This document shows, one piece after another, positions 1-9,241 of a stretch of DNA of 64,000 bases. The translations under genes and the position numbers were made by a program. The notes under the pieces are model-generated. The model saw only the letters and a program-made list of their open reading frames with translations, made no database searches and was not told the origin of the DNA. Position 1 is the stretch's first letter. Each line of letters starts with the position of its first letter. This DNA is from Deinococcus aquaedulcis (GTDB lineage: Bacteria; Deinococcota; Deinococci; Deinococcales; Deinococcaceae), in the NCBI RefSeq assembly GCF_019693445.1, contig NZ_JAHRBL010000006.1, positions 127,582 through 191,581 of the forward strand. The letters run 5' to 3'.

Positions 1-93
1 GGCTTCGGTGAGCCCGGCGCGCTGCAGTTGCGTGCCCCAGGCCCCGTCCAGAACAAGAATACGTTGGTGCGCCTCGGCGTGGAGGTCCGTCAC
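1..93 (-). CDS. metH: Methionine synthase, N-terminal start only (cut by window edge)
   Basis: Reading leftward from a GTG at 93, the first 31 codons give a peptide containing [18 protein letters not shown], which matches the opening beta strand of the homocysteine S-methyltransferase domain of cobalamin-dependent methionine synthase (family pattern ILVLDGAMGT). The enzyme transfers a methyl group to homocysteine in the cytosol. An AAGGGG ribosome-binding site sits a few bases upstream of the GTG and supports this start. A SAM-I-like riboswitch lies directly upstream on the same strand, as expected for a methionine gene. A stand-alone homocysteine methyltransferase is an alternative because the rest lies outside the window. 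Confidence 0.8.
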   Translation of the reverse strand, partial: MTDLHAEAHQRILVLDGAWGTQLQRAGLTEA

Positions 94-116
94 GGTGCTT
101 ACCCCTTCCAGCTGGT

Positions 117-152
117 GGCGGTGGGCCCCAGCCCTGAGGGGCAGCCACCGCC
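117..152 (-). promoter_or_regulatory. GC-rich hairpin before the metH ribosome-binding site
   Basis: An 8-bp perfect stem (GGCGGTGG/CCACCGCC) encloses a second stem (GCCCC/GGGGC). It lies between the SAM aptamer and the metH start. There is no T-run after it, so it may act as an expression platform for translation or early termination rather than as a plain terminator. The function is inferred from position. Confidence 0.5.
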
Positions 153-204
153 CTTGTCGTTGCAGCGTCCTTGCGCCGCCCTGCGGGCCATCGAATTCGC
201 TCGC

Positions 205-313
205 GCCATCGTCAGCGCCGTGCGGAAACTTCCTGGGAGCACCGGTGCCGAAATGTTGGCCGGTTGCCACGCCTTCACGGGGCAGGAAAAACCCTCGGGC
301 GGTTCTGGATGAC
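205..313 (-). promoter_or_regulatory. SAM-I (S-box) riboswitch aptamer upstream of metH
   Basis: On the minus strand the segment shows the S-box landmarks in order: a GTCATC 5' strand of P1 followed by CAGA, a GAGGG block, a CCCxxxGAAGG core, GGCAACCGG, CCGGTGCT, and a GACGATGGC 3' strand that closes P1 with six base pairs. Total length of about 109 nt fits SAM-I. Known members bind S-adenosylmethionine and switch off methionine genes, which agrees with metH beginning about 110 nt downstream. The exact pairing of P2 to P4 was not folded computationally. Confidence 0.75.
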
Positions 314-343
314 CACGCCTGAGTTCAGGGCGCGGTAAAGGGG

Positions 344-349
344 AGGATA
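344..349 (-). promoter_or_regulatory. -10 hexamer TATCCT for the metH leader
   Basis: TATCCT on the minus strand lies about 30 nt upstream of the SAM aptamer, so transcription would begin just before the P1 helix. No convincing -35 box was recognised. Confidence 0.4.
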
Positions 350-402
350 GCGCAGGGCTGCGGGACAGGCGCTACCCCCGCATGGACAGGTTCAGCGGGC
401 GA

Positions 403-873
403 TCAGGCGGGTTGGAGCCAGGAGGCCAGCTGCTGCCGGAGATTCGCTTGTCCTACAACGAATGACACCTCATACAGACACCACGCTGCACTGTCCAGGG
501 GGTCCCGGGTCGGGTCCGAGGCCTCGCACATGGCGCAGAGGCTACGGGCCGCCAGGAACAGAGGATCAGGGCTGTCGGCTGCGCGGTGCAGCGGCTCGCC
601 TGAATCCGCCGCCTCATCGGCAATAGCGTCAAATTCCTCAGCCTGCGTTCGTAGAGATGAACGCCCTGGCACGGGCTGACCTTGCCGGATGGCGTCTAGC
701 TGCTGCGCAAACTGCAGGTGATCCATCCCAGCGGTGCTCAGGGCCAGTTCAATACTGTGGGCACTCAGGCGCCTCAGGGTCTCCGGTTCTTGGCGCTGCA
801 GAAGCCGGGCCAGGGCTTCGTCTTCCAGCAGGCGACCGAGCTTCTCTCCATCCATCTGGTCATTCTGCTGCAA
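403..873 (-). CDS. Hypothetical protein, about 156 aa
   Basis: Not recognised. The product is acidic and mostly helical, begins MQQNDQMDGEKLGRLLEDE, and has a C-terminal stretch with LCAMCEA and SAAWCLYEVSFVVGQAN. It has no signal peptide or clear membrane segment. Composition (Leu, Ala, Glu, Asp rich) and lack of Arg/Pro runs distinguish it from antisense shadow frames. The start is uncertain: a TTG at 873 or an ATG at 855, neither with a good Shine-Dalgarno site. It lies between a BTAD regulator and the metH leader, all on the minus strand, but gaps of 160 nt on one side and 90 nt on the other do not suggest tight coupling. Some small helical immunity proteins look similar, but this is only an impression. 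Confidence 0.6.
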   Translation of the reverse strand: MQQNDQMDGEKLGRLLEDEALARLLQRQEPETLRRLSAHSIELALSTAGMDHLQFAQQLDAIRQGQPVPGRSSLRTQAEEFDAIADEAADSGEPLHRAADSPDPLFLAARSLCAMCEASDPTRDPLDSAAWCLYEVSFVVGQANLRQQLASWLQPA

Positions 874-1035
874 GCCGGTTCGCTGGCGCCCGCTTCCACC
901 CCCACGGCTCTTGCCCGCCGGGAATGCGTCGGTCCTGCCATGGCCTCGACTGAAGGGGGGTAGACGCCTGCCCCTTTCCTGTGCCCATTCACTGCCATGG
1001 CATCGTCTGGGCGACTGGTGGACTCGTCGCCCGGG

Positions 1036-3738
1036 TCAGCGGTGCTCGACCAAGCCCACCGTCGCCAGCACCGGCCGCAGCACGTCCCAGCCGTCCTCGC
1101 CCTGGGGAGACAGCAGCGTCTGCGCCTCCAAGGCCAGGGCGCGGGCGGCATCGTGATCGCCGGTGTCCAGGGCCAGCGCGGCCTGCTCGGCCACGATCAG
1201 ACCGCGAATAGAACCGGCGTTCAGGGTGCGGGCGCAAGTGTCGGCGTCGGTCAGCGCCGCCGCTGCGTCCCGGCACTGGCCCAGGCGGCGCAGGCTGGCC
1301 CCGTAGCGCCACAGGCTCAGCACGCGGCCCCGGGTGGGGGTTTCACCGGGCAGGGCGTCCAATGAGGCGCGGTACTGCTCGGCGGCCCGCTCAAACTGGC
1401 CACTCTGAAAATGGCTGTAGCCCAGCCAGTACAGGATGTTGGACCGGCGCGCCGGGGCGGGCCCGTGCGTCAGGGCGCGGTTCAGGGCCGCTTCGGCCTC
1501 GGGCCAGCGCTCCAGGCAGGCCAGGGCGGCGCCGCTTTCCAGCAGCAGCGCCGAGTGGTGGTCGGCGCTGAGCAGTGGGCCCCAGGTGTTCAGGGCCGCC
1601 TGCACGGTGGCCACTGCCGCCTCGTAGTCGTCCTGCTCGGTGCAGAACTTGGCGTGGTGTGTGGCGTGCTCGGCGTGCAGGGCGGGGTCCTGGGTGCGGT
1701 GGGCCAGGGTCTGCATGGCCGCCAGCGCCTGCGCGCGGGTGGCCGGGTCATCCAGATGGCGGCATAGCTCGCTGCGGGCGGCATGCAGGGCAAAAGCGGC
1801 CTGTGGCGGGGGGGAACCTGCTAGGGCCCGGGCATACAGGTCCAGGGCCTCGGCGTGGGCGTAGAGCCCGGCGGCCTCCTGCGCGGCCTGCTGCCAGTGC
1901 GGCCACGCCAGAGGGCCTTCGCCCGCCTGTTCGAAGTGGCGGGCCACCGCAGCGGCGGGGGTGCCCGGGGGGGCCAGCCGCGCCAGCCGGCCATGGAGCA
2001 GCCCCGCGCGCGGCGCCCCCATGCCCGCCGCCAGCACCCGGCGGTGCAGGTGGTGCCCAAAGCGGTAGGCCGGGCCCTCGGGCACGATCAGCCGGGCGGC
2101 CTCGGCGCGCTCCAGGGCGTCCAGGGCGGCCAGTTCGGGGAGGTCGCAGGCGGCGGCCACCAGGGCCACCGGAAAGATTTCGCCCCACAGCGCCCCCGCC
2201 TGCAGCAGCTGCCGCGTCTGGGGGCCCAGGCGCTCCACCCGCTGCGCGATGGCGGCGGCCACGCTGCTGGAAATGGGGACCTCGGCGTAATCCACCGTCG
2301 AGGCGTCAAAGGGGGTATGCCAGCGCCCGCCACGCTCGGTGAGCAGGCCGCGCTCCCGCAGATCGCGCAGGGTTTCGAGCAAGAACAGCGGATGCCCGGC
2401 GGTGGCTTCAAACAGGCGGCGGCTGAACAGCGGCGCCGGGGCCCCCGAGAGGCGCTCGATCAGGCGGGCTACCTCGGTCTCGCCCAGTTCGGCCAGCGCG
2501 AGGCGCGGGGGGTCCAGGCGGGCCAGCACAGCCTGAAGGTCGGCGCGGGCGGCCAGCTCGCCGGGCCGGGCGGTCAGCCACAGCCGGGGCACGCCCCGGT
2601 GCAGCGCCAGAAAGGCTGCTTCCAGCGTGCTGGGGTCCAGCCAGTGCAGGTCCTCCACGATCAGGGTGTGCCCGCTGCACAGGCTCACCAGGGCCTGGGC
2701 CAGTGCGTCCAGCAGGGCGGCGCGGTCGGTCAGGCCCGGGACGCCGGGGGCGGCCAGGGCGGCACTCAGCACCGGCCGCAGCCGTTCGGGGCAGCGGTGC
2801 AGCCCCGCGCTTCTCAGCAGGTCCAGCAGCGCGCCGTAGGGCAGCGGCGTGAGTTCCGCCGCGCCGCGCACCACCAGCGCGTCCCCGGCCGCCTCGGTGA
2901 CCAGCCGGGTTTTGCCCACGCCCGCCTCGCCCAGCACCAGCGTCAGGCGGCCAGCGCGCAGGGCGGCGCAGTCGGCCTCGCGGCCCACCAGCGGCACGCC
3001 CGCCGGGCGCGGGCTGGCCGCCGGGCCCGACAGCAGCGCGTCCACCTGGGCTTTCAGGGCCACGGTGGCGGGCAGGGGACCTGCGCCCAGTTCCTGACGC
3101 AGCCGCCGCTCCAGGGTCTCGTAGGCGGCCAGGGCGTCGGCGGGCTGGCCCAGGGCCAGATGCGCGTCCATGACGGCGCGCACGGTGCGTTCGCGCAGGG
3201 GGTCCAGGCTCAGGGCGCGGCGGTGGCCCTCCAGGGCGGCGGCCCAGTGACCGGCCCCGGCGTGGGCGGCAGCGGCGGCGTCCAGGGCGCGCAACTGGTC
3301 TTCAAAGGCGGCCTGCGCCGTGGCCTCGTGCCAGTCCTCGAAGGTGGCGGCGCCCGGCACGCTCAGGTGATCCAGAAAGCGGCCCCCGGCCAGGGCGGCG
3401 GCCTGCCCCGGCTCGCCCCTGGCCAGCGCGGCGCGCAGTTCAGTCAGGTCCACGCGCACGCTGGGGCACAGGGCCAGCGCTGACCCCGACACCTCCAGCC
3501 ACGCCCCCACCCCGCAGGCCCGCAGGCGGTGCACCTGCACCCGCAGGTTGCGCCGCGCCGCGCCCTCGTCCTGGTCGGTCCACAGCAGGTCGGCCAGCAC
3601 CTCGCGCGGGGTCTGGCCTTCCAGGGCAAGGTACGCCAGCAGCGCCAGACTCTTGCCGGGGACGTCCAGCGCCCCACCGTCCAGGGTGACCTGCGGCACG
3701 CCCAGCGTCTTGAGATACAGCCCGGCCTGGGGGGTCAT
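1036..3738 (-). CDS. BTAD-type transcriptional activator with AAA ATPase and TPR-like region
   Basis: A 900-aa SARP/AfsR-like regulator. Residues 1-95 form a winged-helix DNA-binding domain (LKTLGVPQVTLDGG, then RRNLRVQVHRLR), residues about 100-250 are the helical bacterial transcriptional activation domain, and about 255 onward is a signalling ATPase with a Walker A box (LGEAGVGKTR near residue 270) and a Walker B-like LIVEDLHWLD. The C-terminal 400 residues are alanine-rich helical repeats of TPR type. The start at 3738 is preferred to an upstream in-frame codon because TGAGGG precedes it and the protein then begins at the first beta strand of the wing domain. The inducing signal and targets are unknown. 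A second regulator with reversed domain order lies at 44232-47207. Confidence 0.9.
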   Translation of the reverse strand: MTPQAGLYLKTLGVPQVTLDGGALDVPGKSLALLAYLALEGQTPREVLADLLWTDQDEGAARRNLRVQVHRLRACGVGAWLEVSGSALALCPSVRVDLTELRAALARGEPGQAAALAGGRFLDHLSVPGAATFEDWHEATAQAAFEDQLRALDAAAAAHAGAGHWAAALEGHRRALSLDPLRERTVRAVMDAHLALGQPADALAAYETLERRLRQELGAGPLPATVALKAQVDALLSGPAASPRPAGVPLVGREADCAALRAGRLTLVLGEAGVGKTRLVTEAAGDALVVRGAAELTPLPYGALLDLLRSAGLHRCPERLRPVLSAALAAPGVPGLTDRAALLDALAQALVSLCSGHTLIVEDLHWLDPSTLEAAFLALHRGVPRLWLTARPGELAARADLQAVLARLDPPRLALAELGETEVARLIERLSGAPAPLFSRRLFEATAGHPLFLLETLRDLRERGLLTERGGRWHTPFDASTVDYAEVPISSSVAAAIAQRVERLGPQTRQLLQAGALWGEIFPVALVAAACDLPELAALDALERAEAARLIVPEGPAYRFGHHLHRRVLAAGMGAPRAGLLHGRLARLAPPGTPAAAVARHFEQAGEGPLAWPHWQQAAQEAAGLYAHAEALDLYARALAGSPPPQAAFALHAARSELCRHLDDPATRAQALAAMQTLAHRTQDPALHAEHATHHAKFCTEQDDYEAAVATVQAALNTWGPLLSADHHSALLLESGAALACLERWPEAEAALNRALTHGPAPARRSNILYWLGYSHFQSGQFERAAEQYRASLDALPGETPTRGRVLSLWRYGASLRRLGQCRDAAAALTDADTCARTLNAGSIRGLIVAEQAALALDTGDHDAARALALEAQTLLSPQGEDGWDVLRPVLATVGLVEHR

Positions 3739-3861
3739 GTGGACCCTCAGTGTACGCCGGGGCGGACGCCGGGTCATCTGGGGTGCGGGGCACGCGCCCG
3801 CAGCGGGGTGGGGCGCCTCTGCAACGCCCGCGCAACACTCGCTCTTCTACGCTGGCCCACG

Positions 3862-4107
3862 ATGAAGCCTGTTCGCCCCGACCCCAGCCTCCCTTTGCCC
3901 CAGCCGCCCGAGGCGGGGGCCGTCCCTGGCCCGGACAGCGGCCCCGAAGAGTACGTGCTGCGCATTGAACGCCGCCCGGGCGGCCTGCGCCTGCACCTGC
4001 GCGAGGGCCGCGCGCCCCAGCAACCGGTGACGTGGCGCGAATTCCCCGACACCGACGCCCTGCTGCGCCACCTGTGGACCCTGCTGGAGCCCGGCGGGCT
4101 GCGGTAG
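3862..4107 (+). CDS. Small hypothetical protein, 81 aa
   Basis: Not recognised as a named family. The N-terminal 30 residues are proline-rich and low complexity. Residues 31-81 read as a compact alpha/beta domain (EYVLRIERRPGGLRLHLREG, then REFPDTDALLRHLWTLLE). The gene is transcribed divergently from the BTAD regulator with about 120 nt between starts and ends 10 nt before the convergent acyl-activating enzyme. The ATG at 3862 was chosen over longer upstream options because those would run through the regulator's promoter and 5' end. A small conserved Deinococcus protein is likely; function is unknown. Confidence 0.6.
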   Translation: MKPVRPDPSLPLPQPPEAGAVPGPDSGPEEYVLRIERRPGGLRLHLREGRAPQQPVTWREFPDTDALLRHLWTLLEPGGLR

Positions 4108-4117
4108 CGCCCAGGGC

Positions 4118-5596
4118 CTAGCGGGCCACGGGAAGGCTGGCTTCGCTCAGCCGGGCCCGCAACTCGGCGCGGGCCACCTTGCCGGTTTCGGTGCGCGGCA
4201 GGGCGGGCAGAACCGTCAGCCGGGGGCGCAGGCGGCGGGGAAGGACCGCTTCCAGCCGCTGGTGCAGCGTGGCCGCGCCGCCCTCTTCTGGTGCCAGCTC
4301 CACGAAGGCCAGGGGCGCCTGTCCGTATTCCGCGCACGGCACCCCGAACACCGCGCAGGCCCGCACGCCGGGCTGCGCGCACAGCACCGCTTCAAGCTGC
4401 GCGGGCCACACGTTCTCGCCGCCCACGATCATCAGGTCGTCGGCGCGGCCCCGCAGGTGCACGCGCCCAGCTGGGTCCAGGGTGCCCAGGTCCCCGGTGT
4501 TCAGCCACCCGCGCGACAGCAGGCCGCGCACCTGTAACTGGCCGTCTGGGGCCGTCTGCACCTGCACGCCGGGCAGTGGGGGCCCCACGCTGCCCGGCGT
4601 GGCGCGCAGGTCGTCGGGGGTGGCCAGGGCGATCAGGCCCGTTTCGGTGCTGCCGTAGAGGTTGAACAGCATGTCGCCCAGGCGCGCCTGGGTCTGCACC
4701 ACCAGCGCGGGGTCCAGCGGCGCCGAGCCGCAAATGACCGTGTGGAGCGCGGGGGCGTGGCCCGCTTCCTGCAGCAGCCGGCGCAGCAGGGTGGGCACCA
4801 CGACCAGCGTCCCCACCTGTTCCTGTGCCAACACGGTCCAGAGTTCTGCTGCCCTGGCCCCCCGGCGCAGGTGCAGCGGTGTGCCCAGCGCGAGGGCCAG
4901 CGCCAGGGTGCTGAGGCCGTGGCCGTGCCACAGCGGCAGGGGCAACAGGGCCGCGCGCTCCCGGGCGGGGCGCAGAGCCTGCAGCAGCCGCAGCCCCACC
5001 CGGCCGGCCGCCCGGGGTGAGACCCGGCGCGTGACCACCTGGGGCTCACCGGTGGTCCCGGAGGTCAGCAGCACCGGGCGGCCGGCGCGGGGCCAGCCAG
5101 GGCGGGGTGCGCTGGGTTGAGGCTGGCCGCCTGGGGCCCCCGCCGTCAGTGCCACCGTGGGCAGGTTCAGTGCGCCCAGCCGGGGGTCATCGGTCAGCAG
5201 CGCGCGGATGGGGTGGCCTCCCAGGCGCCGGGCCACCTCGTCGGGCGGGCCCGGGGGCACCAGCAGCACCCGCGCCCCCACCCGCAGTGCCCCCAGCAGC
5301 CCGGCCACAAAGGGCCGCCCACCCTCGCTGCACAGCGCGGCCCAGTCGCCAGGGCGGACGCAGGGGCCCAGGCGGGCCGCCACCTCATCAGCGCGTGCTT
5401 GCAGCTGTGCCCAGGTGGCGGGCCCGTCCGCATCGGTCAGTGCCAAGCGGTGGGGGGTGCGCCGCGCGTGCCACGCCACCAGTGCATAAAGGGTTGGCCC
5501 ATGCCGCAGCACGGCTGCCGCCAGCCCCAGCAAGGCCCTTGGTGGTGCTGGAGCCAGCACCCCGGTGGCCGTGATCGCGCGCCACGCGGCCCTCAT
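4118..5596 (-). CDS. AMP-dependent acyl-activating enzyme (acyl-CoA synthetase family)
   Basis: A 492-aa ANL-superfamily adenylate-forming enzyme. Visible motifs are the P-loop-like LLTSGTTGEPQ, the LYGSTETG box, the TGDLG hinge region, GRADDLMIVGGENV, and a C-terminal RTETGKVAR with the catalytic lysine. Such enzymes activate a carboxylate with ATP and load it on CoA or a carrier; substrate cannot be told from sequence, though a fatty or aryl acid is likely. The ATG at 5596 overlaps the stop of the upstream dehydrogenase gene as ATGA, which fixes the start and indicates translational coupling. The two may act on the same lipid or polyketide-like substrate; that is inference. Confidence 0.88.
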   Translation of the reverse strand: MRAAWRAITATGVLAPAPPRALLGLAAAVLRHGPTLYALVAWHARRTPHRLALTDADGPATWAQLQARADEVAARLGPCVRPGDWAALCSEGGRPFVAGLLGALRVGARVLLVPPGPPDEVARRLGGHPIRALLTDDPRLGALNLPTVALTAGAPGGQPQPSAPRPGWPRAGRPVLLTSGTTGEPQVVTRRVSPRAAGRVGLRLLQALRPARERAALLPLPLWHGHGLSTLALALALGTPLHLRRGARAAELWTVLAQEQVGTLVVVPTLLRRLLQEAGHAPALHTVICGSAPLDPALVVQTQARLGDMLFNLYGSTETGLIALATPDDLRATPGSVGPPLPGVQVQTAPDGQLQVRGLLSRGWLNTGDLGTLDPAGRVHLRGRADDLMIVGGENVWPAQLEAVLCAQPGVRACAVFGVPCAEYGQAPLAFVELAPEEGGAATLHQRLEAVLPRRLRPRLTVLPALPRTETGKVARAELRARLSEASLPVAR

Positions 5597-6435
5597 GGGT
5601 GGGCCGCCAGCCGGCTTTCCAGACGTTCGAGCGCCCCCAGCGCGCGGCCCAGGGCGTGTGGCGCCAGCAGGCCCGCGAGTTCCACGCCCCGCAGCCACCA
5701 CGGCGCGGCGCGCACCACCGGACGCACCAGGGGCCACGTCACAGCCTGCGCGGCGTCCTCGGCACTCAGGGCAGGCAAAGCGCGGTAGGCGCGGGTGGGG
5801 GCGCTCATGGGGGTGCGCACCAGGGGCAGGTACACACTGGCCACCCGCACGTGCGGCCATTCAGTGCCAGCGGCGTGCAGCCACAGGTCAAAGCCTGCCT
5901 TGCTGCCCTGGTAGGCGCTCCAGCGCGGGGCGCCCACATGCCGCGCCGACACACTGGATACGTTCACCACCACGCCCCCGGCTGCCAGCGCGGGCAAGAG
6001 CGCCAGCAGCAGCGCCGCCGGCCCACTGAAATTCACCGCCAGCAGCCGGGACAGGTCCTGCTTGGCCTCGCCGTCCTGCGCCCGGCGCCGCACCGAGCGC
6101 CCCGCGTTGCTGATCACCGCGTGCAGCTGGGGGTGGTCCGCCCGCAGGCGCGCCGCCACCGCCTGCACCTCGGCCGGGTCGGCCAGATTGGCGGGGTAGA
6201 CGTGGGCCTGCCCCCCAGCTGCGCGAATCTGCCCCGCCACGGTGTCCAGTGCCGCCTCCCGCCGCGCCAGCAGCAGCACAGTAGCCCCCGCCTGTCCCAG
6301 GTGCCGCGCGGTGGCCGCCCCAATCCCCGAGGACGCCCCCGTGACCAGAATGGTGCGCCCCGCCACTGCCCGCCGCAGCGCCCTGGGATCACGGCAGGCC
6401 GGCGGAGAGAGCAGCAGGCGGGCCAGGGCAGACAT
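5593..6435 (-). CDS. Short-chain dehydrogenase/reductase
   Basis: A 280-aa classical SDR. The cofactor-binding glycine motif is VTGASSGIGAATAR near residue 32, NAG is present (VISNAGRS), and the catalytic Ser-Tyr-Lys set reads NVSSVSARH then SAYQGSK. The C-terminal 60 residues are a hydrophobic/amphipathic extension (WWLRGVELAGLLAPHALG), suggesting membrane association. A TATCAT -10 box lies 6 nt before the ATG, so the mRNA is probably leaderless and this gene heads the two-gene unit with the acyl-activating enzyme, which overlaps its stop codon. Substrate is unknown. Confidence 0.9.
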   Translation of the reverse strand: MSALARLLLSPPACRDPRALRRAVAGRTILVTGASSGIGAATARHLGQAGATVLLLARREAALDTVAGQIRAAGGQAHVYPANLADPAEVQAVAARLRADHPQLHAVISNAGRSVRRRAQDGEAKQDLSRLLAVNFSGPAALLLALLPALAAGGVVVNVSSVSARHVGAPRWSAYQGSKAGFDLWLHAAGTEWPHVRVASVYLPLVRTPMSAPTRAYRALPALSAEDAAQAVTWPLVRPVVRAAPWWLRGVELAGLLAPHALGRALGALERLESRLAAHP

Positions 6436-6441
6436 GAAGAC

Positions 6442-6447
6442 ATGATA
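6442..6447 (-). promoter_or_regulatory. Leaderless -10 box for the SDR gene
   Basis: TATCAT on the minus strand, 6 nt before the ATG at 6435. Confidence 0.55.
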
Positions 6448-6499
6448 AAGGTGGAGAGGCGGATGGCCTATGGCTCAAAGCCAGGGTTCGGACCATTTG

Positions 6500-6660
6500 A
6501 TATGGAGGCCGATGGAATCGTTCAGAGCGACGATTCACTGCGGTCGGAGGGACTCGCAGAGCGGCAGAGCAGAGAGGGAGAACAGGCGGACGTTCGGGCG
6601 TAGCGCTGGCAATCCAGCTCTGCTGCGGATTTTGGGCGGTGCAGACAGAAACCTTGTCAA
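6500..6660 (+). repeat. Dispersed intergenic repeat, copy 1
   Basis: The stretch with GATTCACT, GGACTCGCAGAGCGGCAGAG, a GGAGAA block, TTCGGGCG and a TGCAGAC end matches, with substitutions, the segment at 12605-12760 in the same order. Related sequence occurs reverse-complemented at 34520-34645. It occupies most of the 417-nt gap between the SDR and pheA genes and has no convincing ORF. Deinococcus genomes are known to carry small non-coding repeats; which named family this belongs to was not determined. Confidence 0.6.
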
Positions 6661-6819
6661 CGGGCTATGGGGAGCGGGCCGACGAACCTATCCGCCTCCC
6701 GTGTGGACAACTCACCAAGGTGAGAACTTAGGCAGTGGCGCCGACAAGGGAGAACGGGGCTGCCGGCCCAGACAACGTTGTCGCAACTGCCCTCCCACAG
6801 CGCCCGAACAGCCCCCCGG

Positions 6820-6848
6820 CCCATGGCTCATGGCCCAAAGCCCATGGC
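6820..6848 (+). repeat. Heptanucleotide array (CCCATGG type)
   Basis: Consecutive 7-nt units CCCATGG, CTCATGG, CCCAAAG, CCCATGG stand immediately downstream of the pheA stop codon. The same unit type recurs at 24100-24307 and 27360-27489. Confidence 0.6.
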
Positions 6849-6852
6849 CCCT

Positions 6853-7689
<837 letters not shown>

Positions 7690-7696
7690 GCCTGCG

Positions 7697-7702
7697 AGGC
7701 TA
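7697..7702 (-). promoter_or_regulatory. Leaderless -10 box for pheA
   Basis: TAGCCT on the minus strand, 7 nt before the ATG at 7689. Confidence 0.55.
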
Positions 7703-7751
7703 GCGCGCTGGACTGAAGCCCAGACGGCGGCACATAGACGTATGGCGCGCG

Positions 7752-7757
7752 TATCGT
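7752..7757 (+). promoter_or_regulatory. Leaderless -10 box for the amidase gene
   Basis: TATCGT lies 7 nt before the GTG at 7765 and is the main reason for choosing that start. Confidence 0.5.
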
Positions 7758-7764
7758 GGGCGGC

Positions 7765-9177
7765 GTGACCTCCATGCCTGATCCCATTCTGGACCTGGAC
7801 GCTGTAACGCTGGGCGCCGCCACCCGCCGGGGCGACCTCACCTGCTCTGAAGTGACCCGGCTGTACCTGGGGCGCGTGGGGGCCCTGAACCCGGCGCTGC
7901 GCGCGGTGATCACGGTCAGTCCCCGGGCCCAGGCCGACGCCGACGCCCTGGACAGCCTGCCCCGCGCGGCGCGCGGCCCGCTGCACGGCGTGCCCATGCT
8001 GATCAAGGACAACATTGACGTGGCGGGCCTGCCCACCACGGCCGGCAGCGCCCTGCTGCGCGGGCATGTACCTGCCGCCGACGCCCCGCTGGTGGCCCGG
8101 CTGCGCGCGGCGGGCGCGGTGATTCTGGGCAAGGCCAACCTGACCGAATGGGCCAATTTCATGACCCTGGGCATGCCCAACGGCTATTCCAGCGCGGGCG
8201 GCCAGACGGTCAACCCCTGGGGCGAGGGCCTGGATACGGGCGGCAGCAGTTCGGGCAGCGGGGTGGCCGTGGCCGCCCGGCTGTGCGTGGCCGCCATTGG
8301 CACCGAAACCAGCGGCAGCATCGTCAGCCCGGCGCACCAGAACGGGGTGATCGGCCTGAAACCCACGCTGGGGCTGGTGCCGCGCACGGGCATTGTGCCC
8401 ATCAGCCACAGCCAGGACACGGCCGGGCCCATCACCCGCAGTGCCCGCGACGCCGCCCTGATTCTCTCCGTGATTGCTGGCCCCGACGCTCACGACGAGG
8501 CCAGCCGCCGCCTCCCCGTGCCGGACCTGACGTTGATGGAAGCGGCCCTGAACGGCGCGGCCATTGGCATCATCCGGGATGAAGCCGGGCTGGACGAGCG
8601 CGAAACCGCCTCGCTGGCCCGGGTGCGGCTGGCCCTGCAGGAGGCTGGCGCGCAGGTGCAGGACCTGGACTTTCCCTCTCGCGCCGACCTGGGTACTCAC
8701 GGCTGGGGCCTGGAAGTGCTGCTGTACGAGTTCAAGGGAGACCTGAACGCGTACCTGGCCGGGGTGGAGCACGGCCCGCACACCATGCAGGAGGTCATTG
8801 AGGCCAATGACCGCGACCCCGACCGCCTCCTGCGCTATGGCCAGACCCTGCTGCACGCCGCGCAGGGCACCCGGGGCGACGGGGGAGAAGCCGCCTACCG
8901 CCTTGCCCGCACCCGCGACCTGAACCTCACCCGCGCCCGGGGCTTCGACACCCTGTTTGCCCGGGGCCTGGACCTCGTGCTGTTCCCCGGCATTCGTGGC
9001 TACCACCTCGCCGCCAAGGCCGGGTACCCCAGCGTGGCCGTCCCGGTTCCCCGCGACGGGGGCGTGCAGCCCGGCGGCGTCCTGCTGGTGGCCCCCGCCG
9101 GCGCCGACGCCCTGCTGCTGGCAGGCGCCGCGCATCTGAACCGCGTGCTGGGCGGGGTGCGGTTTCCCAAGGGGTGA
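7765..9177 (+). CDS. Amidase signature family enzyme
   Basis: A 470-aa Ser-cisSer-Lys amidase. The catalytic lysine is in MLIKDNID (residue 81), the glycine/serine-rich signature is TGGSSSGSG, and the cis-Ser and nucleophile are in GTETSGSI. These enzymes hydrolyse a carboxamide. It is probably not GatA: no gatB or gatC is adjacent, and the C-terminal region ([14 protein letters not shown]) is closer to stand-alone amidases of the peptide amidase type. Starts at GTG 7756, GTG 7765 and ATG 7774 are in frame. The substrate is unknown. Confidence 0.88.
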   Translation: MTSMPDPILDLDAVTLGAATRRGDLTCSEVTRLYLGRVGALNPALRAVITVSPRAQADADALDSLPRAARGPLHGVPMLIKDNIDVAGLPTTAGSALLRGHVPAADAPLVARLRAAGAVILGKANLTEWANFMTLGMPNGYSSAGGQTVNPWGEGLDTGGSSSGSGVAVAARLCVAAIGTETSGSIVSPAHQNGVIGLKPTLGLVPRTGIVPISHSQDTAGPITRSARDAALILSVIAGPDAHDEASRRLPVPDLTLMEAALNGAAIGIIRDEAGLDERETASLARVRLALQEAGAQVQDLDFPSRADLGTHGWGLEVLLYEFKGDLNAYLAGVEHGPHTMQEVIEANDRDPDRLLRYGQTLLHAAQGTRGDGGEAAYRLARTRDLNLTRARGFDTLFARGLDLVLFPGIRGYHLAAKAGYPSVAVPVPRDGGVQPGGVLLVAPAGADALLLAGAAHLNRVLGGVRFPKG

Positions 9178-9241
9178 GTGGACAGTGGGGAGTGGTCTTG
9201 AGCTTTTGCCACTTCCCACTTCCCACTCCCCACTCCCCTAT
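9177..9241. repeat. Inverted heptanucleotide arrays (CCCACTT type) between convergent genes
   Basis: A left arm with GTGAGTG, GACAGTG, GGGAGTG faces a right arm of four 7-nt units CCACTTC, CCACTTC, CCACTCC, CCACTCC, so the two can pair into a hairpin. It fills the gap between the stops of the amidase and minC genes and could serve as a bidirectional terminator. The same unit recurs around 18661-18880. Confidence 0.65.

Noticed and set aside
93..400. Cobalamin riboswitch upstream of metH
   Set aside because: No B12-box-like GCCACTG core was found; the GGCAACC and GGTGCT landmarks fit SAM-I instead.
1855..3483. 542-codon plus-strand frame opposite the first BTAD regulator
   Set aside because: Gln/Gly/Arg-rich without motifs; it is a shadow of the regulator on the minus strand.
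7765..9177. GatA subunit of the tRNA amidotransferase
   Set aside because: No gatB or gatC nearby and the C-terminal region fits stand-alone amidases better.
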